Notes under the pieces: model-generated
Told to the model about the DNA's origin: nothing
The model's input: only the letters and a program-made list of their open reading frames with translations
The model's database searches: none
Made by a program: the position numbers and the translations under genes
IMG/VR virus record: IMGVR_UViG_3300031673_000418
Location: 1-26,220 of that record
Origin: a virus
Length of the DNA stretch: 26,220 nucleotides
Direction: 5' to 3' (one strand)
Part shown: positions 1-6,279 of the stretch, piece after piece
Numbering within the stretch: the stretch's first letter is position 1
Layout: each line of letters starts with the position of its first letter

Positions 1-1
1 C

Positions 2-205
2 AATATTGCTGGTGATTTGATTGCTGGTGCCGGAATCGCTACGAAATCAATTAGTATTGACGGGATATCGCAGAGCATAGGGACCACTGCTAGTGCTACG
101 AACGCCGGGTATGGTGCAAGGATTCTGCAATATGAGAAGCAAATAAAAGACGATATCGGTACTTTAAGAAACTATTATCTAGGCCTACAGATGGCAGTCG
201 CTTAA
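2..205 (+). CDS. C-terminal fragment of an upstream phage protein (5' end outside window)
   Basis: The frame is open from the first bases of the window to a TAA at 203-205, so this is the last 67 residues of a gene beginning to the left. The visible end contains SISIDGISQSIGTTASATN followed by a helical, charged stretch (ARILQYEKQIKDDIGTLRNYY). From general familiarity, Ser/Thr-rich 'IDG-SQS-TT-SATN' tails like this occur at the C-terminus of large phage proteins near capsid and neck genes, so a virion protein is likely. I cannot name the family. The next gene follows after 42 bases with its own Shine-Dalgarno, so both are probably in one late transcript. A TTG at 17 could be read as a start, but the frame is already open before it and has no ribosome-binding site there. 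Confidence 0.6.
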   Translation, partial: NIAGDLIAGAGIATKSISIDGISQSIGTTASATNAGYGARILQYEKQIKDDIGTLRNYYLGLQMAVA

Positions 206-247
206 TAAATCCTAGATATTTCCGAAACAAATACTGGAGGATATTTA

Positions 248-658
248 ATGAACAAGCCTATAAAAACAAACTCTCAAATTTTGTCTGATTACAAAAGCCA
301 AGCCGATAACACTGGTGAATCAGAACTATCTATTTATTTATCAGAGATGCTTGGAGAGACCATATCTGGCGACAACGACGCAATGTCATCGATTACTCCT
401 GCGATAACTAAGATACACAGGTTAGAGCAAGAAATGTCTTATGTGGCTTCGGCAGCATCTGGGATTGGGGCTATTAATGAGAGAGTGAAGAATAGTTCAG
501 ATGCCATGAGAGACATGTTGATGGTGGTTTACGCTCTCTCCGTGAAGGTGGAGCGATTGCAAAATGCAGTGGATGTCTTGACTAAGAAGCTAGACGCAGA
601 AGACGTGACCAATCTAGATGCAAATTACAACGATTCTGTAAAAGGCGATTTAATTTAA
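248..658 (+). CDS. Hypothetical 136-aa protein with predicted coiled coil
   Basis: Family not recognised. The ATG at 248 is preceded by GGAGG at 236-240 with a 7-base spacer, which fixes the start. The N-terminal half is polar and acidic. Residues about 75-118 form a long amphipathic helix with heptad-like hydrophobic spacing (VYALSVKVERLQNAVDVLTKKL), so it probably forms a coiled-coil oligomer. There is no signal peptide, membrane segment or cysteine. It lies between an upstream putative virion gene and two glycine-rich paralogues, all on the same strand with short gaps. A small structural or assembly role in head or neck formation is plausible but is inferred from position only. Confidence 0.6.
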   Translation: MNKPIKTNSQILSDYKSQADNTGESELSIYLSEMLGETISGDNDAMSSITPAITKIHRLEQEMSYVASAASGIGAINERVKNSSDAMRDMLMVVYALSVKVERLQNAVDVLTKKLDAEDVTNLDANYNDSVKGDLI

Positions 659-676
659 TTGAAAGGAGAATGAGAA

Positions 677-1384
677 ATGAGTGAAAGACTTAAAATTCTA
701 GCCACCAGCATCACAGTTGATCCTGGCGGGGCAATCGTGAATGAGATCAGTAAGACAGATGATGCAGATCTTGTATATCCAGGAATTTATGGAGGGGGGA
801 AAATATTTGGTTCTGGTGGAGTTCCGAGTGGTGATCAACAGAGGTGGATCATTCATACCAGTAATGCAATGAACCAGAGGGGTACTTTCCAGGCGCAATT
901 GTTTGATAGTCTCGGAGTTCTTCGTGGTATGTCCTCTATACCACTAGGAGTTATGTTGTTTAATAGTTATGTTAAGGGCGTCCAGTTAGAAGCTACATTG
1001 GCAGCACACGGTACTGCTTGGTTCAATACAGAAAAAATTGAGGACTACAAAGGTGGTCAAGGTGCCCCAGATCCATGGCTAGGTATGAATTATAACTCAT
1101 ACAACAACGCAACAAACAATGTTGCTCTATGTGCGGGATACCTATTATCACCAGCAAATTACGCAACAGGAACTTTAGTTATCACTGTTGCTGGTAGGTT
1201 TGCTGCTGGAATGGGATTGGAAATCTGGTCTGGTATAGGAGATAATAATGGTAATGGTGGGTTTGGACATTTTAAGAATACTAATTCCCCACAAGGCCGT
1301 GCATACAAAGCCACTATTGAAGGTAGCGGCCCAGTTGAATTCACTATCCCACTTTTGATGGGAAGCATTCCTGATCCTGCATAA
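677..1384 (+). CDS. Gly-rich putative virion surface protein, copy 1 of a tandem pair
   Basis: This 235-aa protein is clearly paralogous to the next gene. Both start M-S/A-ERLK-I/V-LA, share a KTDD motif near residue 26, a (N)QRGTFQ / NQKGIFQ motif, an ANYATG-LVI segment followed by GxxLEIWSG, and end in the identical string EGSGPVEFTIP. The composition (Gly, Asn, Tyr, Ser, short beta-prone stretches, no long helix) suits an all-beta surface protein. The start has AAAGGAGAA at 661-669 upstream. Its place among head- or neck-proximal genes suggests a capsid decoration, head-fibre or other appendage protein. The fold and role are inferred, and no database family was recognised. An open frame on the opposite strand inside it is a shadow. 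Confidence 0.6.
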   Translation: MSERLKILATSITVDPGGAIVNEISKTDDADLVYPGIYGGGKIFGSGGVPSGDQQRWIIHTSNAMNQRGTFQAQLFDSLGVLRGMSSIPLGVMLFNSYVKGVQLEATLAAHGTAWFNTEKIEDYKGGQGAPDPWLGMNYNSYNNATNNVALCAGYLLSPANYATGTLVITVAGRFAAGMGLEIWSGIGDNNGNGGFGHFKNTNSPQGRAYKATIEGSGPVEFTIPLLMGSIPDPA

Positions 1385-1421
1385 ATTAAAAACTGTAACT
1401 AATTAAAGAGGAGAGAGAAAA

Positions 1422-2075
1422 ATGGCTGAAAGACTTAAAGTATTGGCAAGTGGCATTGTAGTTAGTTCGTTCGGAGCCTTGGTCACAGAGGTAAACAAAA
1501 CCGACGATATCGATCTAACCAGTCCTGGAGGAGCGGGAGGCAATGGAGATTTTCAGGTTTGGAAAGTTTTCACCACTGGCTCTGTTAATCAGAAGGGAAT
1601 TTTTCAAGTTGAGTTGCTTGACTCTGCTGGTGATTCCCAAGGTCTAGGTGGGGTGCCCTTTGCAGTAGGCGGTATCGGTTACAATAACCGGGGCGTAAGC
1701 ATGAGTGCTGTTAGAGCTGGCGGGGGCGGGTCTTGGCCTACGGAGGCGATCACTGACTTCAAAGGGCTTGGTGGCCCTTCTCCATGGCCGGGCGATACTT
1801 TCACGGTTGATGTGGGACATTCTATGTTGTTGGCCTCAAAGTATCTTATGAGTGCTGCAAATTATGCTACAGCGTCGCTGGTGATTCGCATGGGTGGCAA
1901 ATATGCTACTGGGCAAAGTCTTGAAATTTGGTCTGGATATGGGAGCGTGAACGATCCTCATAGCGTGCCTGGAACTTTTAATCCTGGGCCAGCCAATGCA
2001 AGAGCATATAAGGCGGTACTAGAGGGTAGTGGTCCAGTTGAGTTCACGATTCCTCTTTCAATCGTAACCATATAA
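1422..2075 (+). CDS. Gly-rich putative virion surface protein, copy 2 of a tandem pair
   Basis: This 217-aa paralogue of the preceding gene follows 37 bases after its stop and has AGAGGAGAG at about 1407-1415 as ribosome-binding site. The ends are best conserved (ERLKVLA at the N-terminus; LEIWSG and EGSGPVEFTIP at the C-terminus). The central third, including the loop around residues 85-125, has diverged and is partly deleted. That pattern of fixed ends and a variable middle is what duplicated surface or receptor-facing proteins often show, but a decoration role is only inferred. It is the last rightward gene before the hairpin at 2082-2112, so it closes the left-hand transcription unit. Confidence 0.6.
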   Translation: MAERLKVLASGIVVSSFGALVTEVNKTDDIDLTSPGGAGGNGDFQVWKVFTTGSVNQKGIFQVELLDSAGDSQGLGGVPFAVGGIGYNNRGVSMSAVRAGGGGSWPTEAITDFKGLGGPSPWPGDTFTVDVGHSMLLASKYLMSAANYATASLVIRMGGKYATGQSLEIWSGYGSVNDPHSVPGTFNPGPANARAYKAVLEGSGPVEFTIPLSIVTI

Positions 2076-2081
2076 AACTGT

Positions 2082-2112
2082 GCGGGAGGGGGTCGTATTG
2101 GCTCTCTCCCGC
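2082..2112. terminator. Bidirectional rho-independent terminator between convergent genes
   Basis: The arms 2082-2092 (GCGGGAGGGGG) and 2102-2112 (CTCTCTCCCGC) pair over 11 positions, two of them G-U in the plus transcript, around a 9-base loop. A T4 tract follows on the plus strand at 2120-2123. The minus strand also reads into a T4 tract after the hairpin (complement of AAAA at 2074-2077). It lies exactly between the end of the rightward gene at 2075 and the stop of the leftward gene at 2112-2114, so it can terminate both. The T tracts are short and set a few bases from the stem, so efficiency may be moderate. Confidence 0.65.
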
Positions 2113-2267
2113 TATCTACTTTTGATAATGCACTGACTCTTACCACAGTGCGGGCAGCCCTTCTTCTTCTCCGCTTCTTCTTCTTCTTTAAATTTCACTT
2201 CCGACATTACTCGTTTGAACGTCTGAAGAAAGTGGATAGCGTGAATTTGATGCATTGTCAGTTCCAT
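2112..2267 (-). CDS. 51-aa Cys-rich small protein (CxxC-x4-C), last gene of leftward operon
   Basis: This is a short frame read on the minus strand from ATG at 2267 to TAG at 2114-2112. It has an N-terminal helical part, a run of Glu and Lys (KEEEEAEKKK), then GCPHCGKSQC near residues 37-46. The CPHCGK knuckle with one further Cys and a nearby His looks like a minimal or half zinc ribbon. Three Cys plus one His could bind a metal, or two chains could share a site. GGAGGA lies inside the last codons of the upstream gene and the start follows that gene's TAA by one base, so translation is probably coupled. Function unknown. It could be a small regulator or nucleic-acid-binding peptide, as many such phage proteins are, but this is speculative. 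Confidence 0.6.
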   Translation of the reverse strand: MELTMHQIHAIHFLQTFKRVMSEVKFKEEEEAEKKKGCPHCGKSQCIIKSR

Positions 2268-2268
2268 T

Positions 2269-2559
2269 TTAGTAGTCTCCTCCATCATCGAGGCAGTTTA
2301 AGAAATCATCCACTAATTTCCCTTCCAGCTCTTCTGTTAGTTTTTTGTTTAAAAGCTCTGTGACAGATTTACCGGACTTGGTTTCTACTTCCAGATCTTC
2401 TACATATGGCATAGAGATCCCAACATCTGGTTCGGCTGGTTGTATAACGCCAGTGACTACCACATCAAGATCGTCTCCAGGTTCGTCTACAAACTTATCG
2501 AGAGCGGGACATCCCTCGGTGCTCATGGTCGTTTCAAATTCCCATCTATCGTTTCTCAT
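2269..2559 (-). CDS. Hypothetical acidic 96-aa protein, leftward operon
   Basis: The start ATG at 2559 is preceded on the minus strand by AAGGAG about 7 bases away, lying inside the 3' end of the gene before it. The protein is strongly acidic, with clusters DEPGDDLD and DDGGDY, and has a helical stretch ELLNKKLTEELEGKLVDDFL near residues 68-87. There is no signal peptide, membrane segment or recognised domain. The stop is one base before the next ATG. Small acidic phage proteins are sometimes inhibitors of host nucleic-acid-binding enzymes or DNA mimics. I note that only as a possibility. Confidence 0.55.
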   Translation of the reverse strand: MRNDRWEFETTMSTEGCPALDKFVDEPGDDLDVVVTGVIQPAEPDVGISMPYVEDLEVETKSGKSVTELLNKKLTEELEGKLVDDFLNCLDDGGDY

Positions 2560-2562
2560 TAT

Positions 2563-2883
2563 TCACTCCTTAATAATACAAAGATTGAACGCTGACTCGG
2601 CTTCTATGCGGTGTTTCAATTGAGGCTTCTGGCATCCTTCGTCGTCCCCGTTCCATCCGTCATAAAATGCATTCCCTCCGTCGTCCCTCAATCTACTTTT
2701 AAATTCGTCCATAAATGTTTCTGCCTTCTCTCTCATACTCCATTTTTCAAAACTGTAAGTGTCTAGCGAACTCAGGTATTCGGTAAACAGGTCTAGCATG
2801 TGAGATTTAGTGAAATGGAATGAGAATTTGAAATCGGTTCCCAATTCACCGTGTCTGCGCTCTGTGAATTTAATTTTTCTCAT
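2563..2883 (-). CDS. Hypothetical 106-aa protein, leftward operon
   Basis: Not recognised. The gene starts at ATG 2883, overlapping the end of the upstream gene by 14 bases, with AAAGGGA just upstream as a weak to moderate ribosome-binding site. The protein has a beta-prone, basic N-terminus (KIKFTERRHGELG then FKFSFHF), a helical middle (residues about 30-67) and a C-terminal segment rich in Asp, Gly and Trp (YDGWNGDDEG). No transmembrane segment is visible. The tight overlap argues that it is expressed with its neighbours from the promoter region near 3440. Confidence 0.55.
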   Translation of the reverse strand: MRKIKFTERRHGELGTDFKFSFHFTKSHMLDLFTEYLSSLDTYSFEKWSMREKAETFMDEFKSRLRDDGGNAFYDGWNGDDEGCQKPQLKHRIEAESAFNLCIIKE

Positions 2884-3172
2884 CGTTCCCTTTCTCTAGG
2901 TATTCGCAGACTTCGTCGTAGGAGGCACCGGCGGCCTTGCAAAGAGCTTCTAGGTAGTCGCAATCCCCATCCTCGACTGCGAAATCGTTCAAGGTTCCAC
3001 CGTCTTGATCGATGATGGCTCCGGTAGCCTGGGAAACAAACTCGGCGATGGTGTTCGCTCGAATCGTGTCGCCGTTGTGAAGGGCCTGCCATCTCCCGCT
3101 ATCCTCATTGACTTCTTCAATGAATTCTCCGTCTGGCAGGAAATATTTAAATTTTGATTTTTCATCACTCAT
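2870..3172 (-). CDS. Hypothetical acidic 100-aa protein, leftward operon
   Basis: The start ATG at 3172 has GAGG about 6 bases upstream on the minus strand. The protein is acidic throughout. It opens with a beta-prone part (KFKYFLPDGEFIEEVNEDSG), continues with a segment ANTIAEFVSQATGAIIDQDGG, and ends in a helical region with two cysteines (DYLEALCKAAGASYDEVCEYLEKG). A second frame lies on the same strand at about 2880-3092, but it is Arg-rich, lacks a ribosome-binding site and is a shadow. No family was recognised and no function can be claimed. Confidence 0.6.
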   Translation of the reverse strand: MSDEKSKFKYFLPDGEFIEEVNEDSGRWQALHNGDTIRANTIAEFVSQATGAIIDQDGGTLNDFAVEDGDCDYLEALCKAAGASYDEVCEYLEKGNDEKN

Positions 3173-3219
3173 TATTTCCTCTTCTTTGTGCGTAGGGCCT
3201 TTCAGGCTCTCTTTTCTTT

Positions 3220-3420
3220 CTAAAATCTCTTGCCGGAGTCATCTTTTTCGCAACCCATCCAACCAAAGGGATAGACAACTATGTAGTTGTAAGAGCGGTC
3301 TCCAACGACTGCGAAGGCTTTCTTCTCAGCCGACTTTCTGGTTCGTGCCCTAGTTTCAAACTCACTCATGTAAGTCCCTGCCAACCCGACAAATTCAATT
3401 TTTACTTTCCAGACTTTCAT
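3220..3420 (-). CDS. Hypothetical 66-aa basic protein, first gene of leftward operon
   Basis: The start is set at ATG 3420, which has a full AGGAGG four bases upstream. An in-frame ATG at 3486 would read through the palindromic control region and has no good ribosome-binding site, so it was not used. The protein begins MKVWKVKIEFVG and continues with a basic helix (TRARTRKSAEKKAFAVVG) and a beta-prone end (YNYIVVYPF). This strand-helix-strand pattern resembles short phage proteins that I know only as hypotheticals. It is the promoter-proximal gene of the reverse-strand cluster, which makes it a reasonable candidate for a small regulator. That is inference. Confidence 0.55.
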   Translation of the reverse strand: MKVWKVKIEFVGLAGTYMSEFETRARTRKSAEKKAFAVVGDRSYNYIVVYPFGWMGCEKDDSGKRF

Positions 3421-3438
3421 CGTTCCTCCTACACTTAT

Positions 3439-3463
3439 AATGTACCACATAGCGTGGTACATT
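3439..3463. promoter_or_regulatory. 25-bp palindrome, putative operator overlapping the leftward promoter
   Basis: AATGTACCAC and GTGGTACATT form perfect 10-bp arms around the 5-base centre ATAGC. Read on the minus strand, a -35-like TTGCAA (3467-3462) and a -10-like TACATT (3444-3439) sit 17 bases apart, so the palindrome covers the whole promoter spacer. The first gene of the leftward operon starts 19 bases downstream. This geometry fits a dimeric repressor that blocks RNA polymerase. Both promoter hexamers match the consensus at only four of six positions, and the leader would be very short, so the exact promoter is uncertain while the palindrome itself is plain. Confidence 0.6.
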
Positions 3464-3466
3464 GCA

Positions 3467-3480
3467 ACAAATAAATTTGT
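3467..3480. repeat. Second adjacent palindrome ACAAATAAATTTGT
   Basis: Six-bp perfect arms (ACAAAT / ATTTGT) surround a 2-base centre, three bases beyond the 25-bp palindrome. It lies directly upstream of the putative -35 of the leftward promoter, where activators or a second repressor dimer could bind. AT-rich palindromes of this size can arise by chance, so the call depends mainly on position. Confidence 0.35.
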
Positions 3481-3502
3481 ACGCATAAAAACGTAACTTG
3501 CT

Positions 3503-3508
3503 TAAAAT
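3503..3508 (+). promoter_or_regulatory. Candidate -10 element for the rightward neck-tail operon
   Basis: TAAAAT matches the bacterial -10 consensus at five of six positions and lies in the only sizeable intergenic gap (3421-3595) in front of the rightward neck-to-fibre genes. A TTGTAC at 3477-3482 is the best -35 candidate, but the 20-base spacer is longer than optimal. Phage late promoters often need a phage-coded factor and may look quite different. The remainder of the gap, about 3509-3595, shows a CCGG-GTTT-CCGG mini-hairpin and no other clear signal. Confidence 0.25.
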
Positions 3509-3595
3509 ATTGAGTTTATTTCGTGCCTACATCCGGGTTTCCGGCGGGATTCTACTGCTGGGGAGGCTCCAGAGAGGGCCTTCCGATAGGGTGGT

Positions 3596-4366
3596 ATGAG
3601 CGAATTTCAGCCTGCGAGCCCGAACAGATACCCCAAGCGGAAAGGGAAGCCTGGACGAGTCGATTTGGACGTTTCGGAGCTGGATAACCTAATTGACGAC
3701 CAAGGTATCAGGCTCCGAATTGTGCCGTCCATCCTGTGCCCCAACCGAGATACGCTGGAGGGGACGAACCATCATCTGGATTGCACCGTTTGCAACGGGG
3801 ATGAGGCGGTGGACGTAGTGGATGAATGTTTCGAAACTTTCGGGGCAATCCAGAGTATCCGACATGAAAAAAAGTTAGAGGTCCAGGGGATTTGGGACGA
3901 GAAGGACGCGACTCTGACCCTGCAATCCAAAGATAGAATCTATTTCTGGTACAAGGTCATTGTCCTGGATTTTGCTTCTATTTATAACGAACTCATTAAG
4001 AAGGACGACGACGATACCGACAAGTTGAGATACCCACCGAATAGGTCTTGTGACACTCCATATCACTTAATTGATTCTGAGAATAAGTCATACAGAAAAG
4101 GGGTGGATTACAGAATAATTAATGAAACATTCTTAAAATGGCTGACTAGTAACAGACCTAAAGTCGGAACCTTGTATTCCATTTGTTACCCGGTTTTCCC
4201 CACGTTCAGAGTTCTAGAGACTTTGCACGAAAATCGATTTTACAATGTGACATCCAAAGAGAAGGAAAGAGTCCCGGTGAACCTCCCGCAGCAGGCCGTG
4301 ATCAGATGGGACTATTTGGCAAATAGATCTGGGAACCGGCAAATCATTAACGAAGAGCCCACATGA
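3596..4366 (+). CDS. Putative neck / head-completion protein with Cys-His cluster
   Basis: This 256-aa protein comes first in the rightward neck-tail unit and is followed directly by tail completion and terminator genes, the usual place of a head-tail adaptor or head-closure protein. A putative zinc-binding cluster is visible: C48 in ILCPN, H59-H60, C63 and C66 (HHLDCTVCNG). Phage proteins in this position often carry a similar CPN...C..C knuckle. The rest is a mixed alpha/beta region, with RIYFWYKVIVLDF in the middle and a C-terminal segment containing VIRWDYL. GGGTGG just upstream serves as a modest ribosome-binding site for ATG 3596. The stop overlaps the next start by four bases (ATGA). 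The role is inferred from synteny and the Cys cluster. Confidence 0.5.
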   Translation: MSEFQPASPNRYPKRKGKPGRVDLDVSELDNLIDDQGIRLRIVPSILCPNRDTLEGTNHHLDCTVCNGDEAVDVVDECFETFGAIQSIRHEKKLEVQGIWDEKDATLTLQSKDRIYFWYKVIVLDFASIYNELIKKDDDDTDKLRYPPNRSCDTPYHLIDSENKSYRKGVDYRIINETFLKWLTSNRPKVGTLYSICYPVFPTFRVLETLHENRFYNVTSKEKERVPVNLPQQAVIRWDYLANRSGNRQIINEEPT

Positions 4367-5136
4367 AAATATCAGTAGAGGCAAAATTAGCTGAATTGGG
4401 CGAGAACATCGAATCTATTAGCGGTGCGATGCGAGAACAGTTCAAACATGCGATTGCTGGGATTGCCAGAGGAGCACAGGCAGAGTGGATCAGGTTGGCT
4501 CAGGAGAGGCTTAAAAGCTCCAGGGCTGACTATATCGACGGCCTTTCAAAAGCTCAGAGCTTCAAAGCATATTCAGTCGGCACGAAGCAGGTTTATGAAG
4601 TCCAACTTGTAGGGAGAATGCCGAACAACTTTGAATTTGGGATGGCCGGTTTTGATATGAAATCCGTCAGACCGGGATGGCTCGGGGGGTCTAAAGCGAA
4701 GACGAACAAAGAGGGGAAAAAATATATCAGCATCCCATTCCGACACTCCATGTCTTCCAGTGCGCGAGTGGCTTATTCTGGACGCGCTGCAAAAATGGGT
4801 CTTCAAAGTAAATTAAAATCTACTGCTAAAAGATATGGATTGGACAAAATGATTAGGAGCACCAGCGGGCGAGTCATCCCCGGACCAGTCGCTAGAGTTC
4901 CGAATGTCTCCAGCGTTCACCCGTTCCTCAGAGGCCTCACTAGGATTCAAAAACCAACAAGTAGCGGCAAGGGTTCTTCTACTATGATGACATTTAGAAC
5001 TATGTCCGAAAACAGTTCGCCAAGTAGTTGGGTCCATCCTGGAATAGTTGGTGCGAAAATATTACCAATCGTGGAAAGATGGGTGGATACTGAATTGGGT
5101 CGAGTAATTAAAACTATTTTGGAGTCATCGCGTTGA
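4363..5136 (+). CDS. Putative tail completion protein (HK97 gp10-like)
   Basis: This 257-aa basic protein has an N-terminal helical region (about residues 1-60) with repeated Ala, Arg and Glu, a motif NNFEFGMAGFDMKSVRPGW near residues 87-106, a section ISIPFRHSM near 122-130, and near the C-terminus SSWVHPGIVGAKI. The FE-G/P-F-D-M-K and W-HPG-G-K/A pattern is typical of gp10/gpG-like tail completion (virion morphogenesis) proteins that sit at the neck between connector and tail tube. Order supports this, with a neck protein before and the terminator after. It overlaps both neighbours by a few bases (ATGA at the start, TTGA at the end), showing translational coupling. Confidence 0.6.
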   Translation: MKISVEAKLAELGENIESISGAMREQFKHAIAGIARGAQAEWIRLAQERLKSSRADYIDGLSKAQSFKAYSVGTKQVYEVQLVGRMPNNFEFGMAGFDMKSVRPGWLGGSKAKTNKEGKKYISIPFRHSMSSSARVAYSGRAAKMGLQSKLKSTAKRYGLDKMIRSTSGRVIPGPVARVPNVSSVHPFLRGLTRIQKPTSSGKGSSTMMTFRTMSENSSPSSWVHPGIVGAKILPIVERWVDTELGRVIKTILESSR

Positions 5137-5942
5137 ACTTAGAACTAGATCCAGACAGGATTTCTCCAGTGAAAACTGTTTATCCCCCTGTAAAGCAGGC
5201 GGAGGAGTGTTTCACTGGGATTTACCCAGTAGATTTCGTTTTAGAAACCATCATTGACGCAGGGCTAAAATGGTTTCGAACGGATCCTAACGCGCCTCTT
5301 GCCGTTTTCGGTCAATTGAATAGGCCATGGCTCCGTGATCGTTATGGGGAGAAAAAAATAGCCGAGATAGAGGCTTACATCAAAAAATATGAAGTGAGAG
5401 TGGTGCAGCATTGGTCTTTGATAGCGAAAGTGACTCCTTGTATCTCAATCCAGTTACTCGAAGCCAACGAGGAAGAATCTCGGGCGGGGTTAGAGGACCA
5501 TTCGAGAGTCTTGGATAATCTGGGAGACGACAACGCGGTGCTCGGGAGAGAAAGCTATGGATACATCCCGGTAATTGATAATATTCAAATAGGGATTCAC
5601 GCTTCGGAGACACCGGATCTGGCCAAATATATTTACTATCTGATAGTTTACATTTTGAGCGCATTCAAAACTGATCTTCAGGATAGGGGCCTTAAGTTAA
5701 CGACTTTCAGGGCCACTGACATCTCAAGAATAAATGAATACCTCCCTGAGAACGTATTTTCTAGATTCATCAATTTCCAAGTTTATACGAACGCAGAGTA
5801 TAAAAAGGATGACCTCCCAATCATTGATAAATTTTTGGGTCTTAATATTGATGACACTTCAGACTCCGAGAAGGAAAATTACGAGATTGCTGATGCAGGG
5901 GGTATCACTCTGGAAAATATCAGTCCTTCCGATGTGGAATAA
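5133..5942 (+). CDS. Putative tail terminator / sheath-capping protein
   Basis: This 269-aa protein starts at TTG 5133, which overlaps the preceding TGA and has GGAG eight bases upstream. It lies between the completion protein and the sheath, where contractile phages encode the ring protein that ends tube and sheath growth. The middle is beta-rich (RVVQHWSLIAKVTPCISIQLLEANEE), followed by a conserved-looking GYIPVIDNIQIGIHASE and a helix LAKYIYYLIVYILSAFKTDL, consistent with the alpha/beta fold of terminators. At 269 aa it is longer than siphophage terminators (about 130 aa) and closer to myophage ones. No sequence signature is decisive, so the name depends on synteny. Confidence 0.5.
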   Translation: MNLELDPDRISPVKTVYPPVKQAEECFTGIYPVDFVLETIIDAGLKWFRTDPNAPLAVFGQLNRPWLRDRYGEKKIAEIEAYIKKYEVRVVQHWSLIAKVTPCISIQLLEANEEESRAGLEDHSRVLDNLGDDNAVLGRESYGYIPVIDNIQIGIHASETPDLAKYIYYLIVYILSAFKTDLQDRGLKLTTFRATDISRINEYLPENVFSRFINFQVYTNAEYKKDDLPIIDKFLGLNIDDTSDSEKENYEIADAGGITLENISPSDVE

Positions 5943-5943
5943 T

Positions 5944-6267
5944 ATGAACGACTACGATGAAAATGAATATCTTGAGGTTGAGACGGAGATAGAAGAGCTA
6001 ACCGTCCCAGCCATAGTCTCTGACCTAGAGTCGAAGGGTAAAAGAATCATGGAGTCTAACCTCTCAGATGAGGAAAAAACGGCCTACATGATCCGTCTTG
6101 GGCTGGAAAAAGATAGTGAGCCGCAAAGTGGGATTACTTTTTCTGCCTATACAGTGATTAGAAAGATTCCAAGGGATATGCATGAAGCGATGCGGCTTTG
6201 GCCAAAAGCTGTCGGCATTAGCCTGGCAGATTTAAAACAGTGGGATGAAATTTTTAAAGACTTCTAA
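5944..6267 (+). CDS. Hypothetical 107-aa protein upstream of the tail sheath
   Basis: The start is taken at ATG 5944, one base after the previous stop. An in-frame ATG at 5932 would also be possible, and the frame stays open back to 5734, but that region overlaps the terminator gene out of frame and reads as a shadow. The protein has an acidic N-terminus (YDENEYLEVETEIEEL), a helical middle and a C-terminal segment with IPRDMHEAMRLWPKAVGISL. It has no membrane segment. It may be a head-tail joining or sheath-associated factor because of its position between terminator and sheath. Family not recognised. Confidence 0.55.
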   Translation: MNDYDENEYLEVETEIEELTVPAIVSDLESKGKRIMESNLSDEEKTAYMIRLGLEKDSEPQSGITFSAYTVIRKIPRDMHEAMRLWPKAVGISLADLKQWDEIFKDF

Positions 6268-6279
6268 GGGAGTGATTCA

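Noticed and set aside
2148-2363. Rightward open frame rich in Leu and Phe
   Set aside because: The Leu/Phe run is the antisense of the Glu/Lys-rich codons of the 51-aa minus-strand gene, so the apparent hydrophobic segment is an artefact.
2345-2623. Rightward open frame opposite the leftward operon
   Set aside because: It is antisense to two credible minus-strand genes that have good ribosome-binding sites, is Ser/Thr-rich without structure, and has no ribosome-binding site of its own.
3421-3486. Upstream ATG extending the first leftward gene by 22 codons
   Set aside because: It would translate the palindromic control region and lacks a ribosome-binding site, while ATG 3420 has a full AGGAGG.
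5734-5943. Long upstream extension of the 107-aa gene before the sheath
   Set aside because: The extension lies inside the terminator gene out of frame and its sequence has no protein-like pattern; ATG 5944, just after the previous stop, is the better start.
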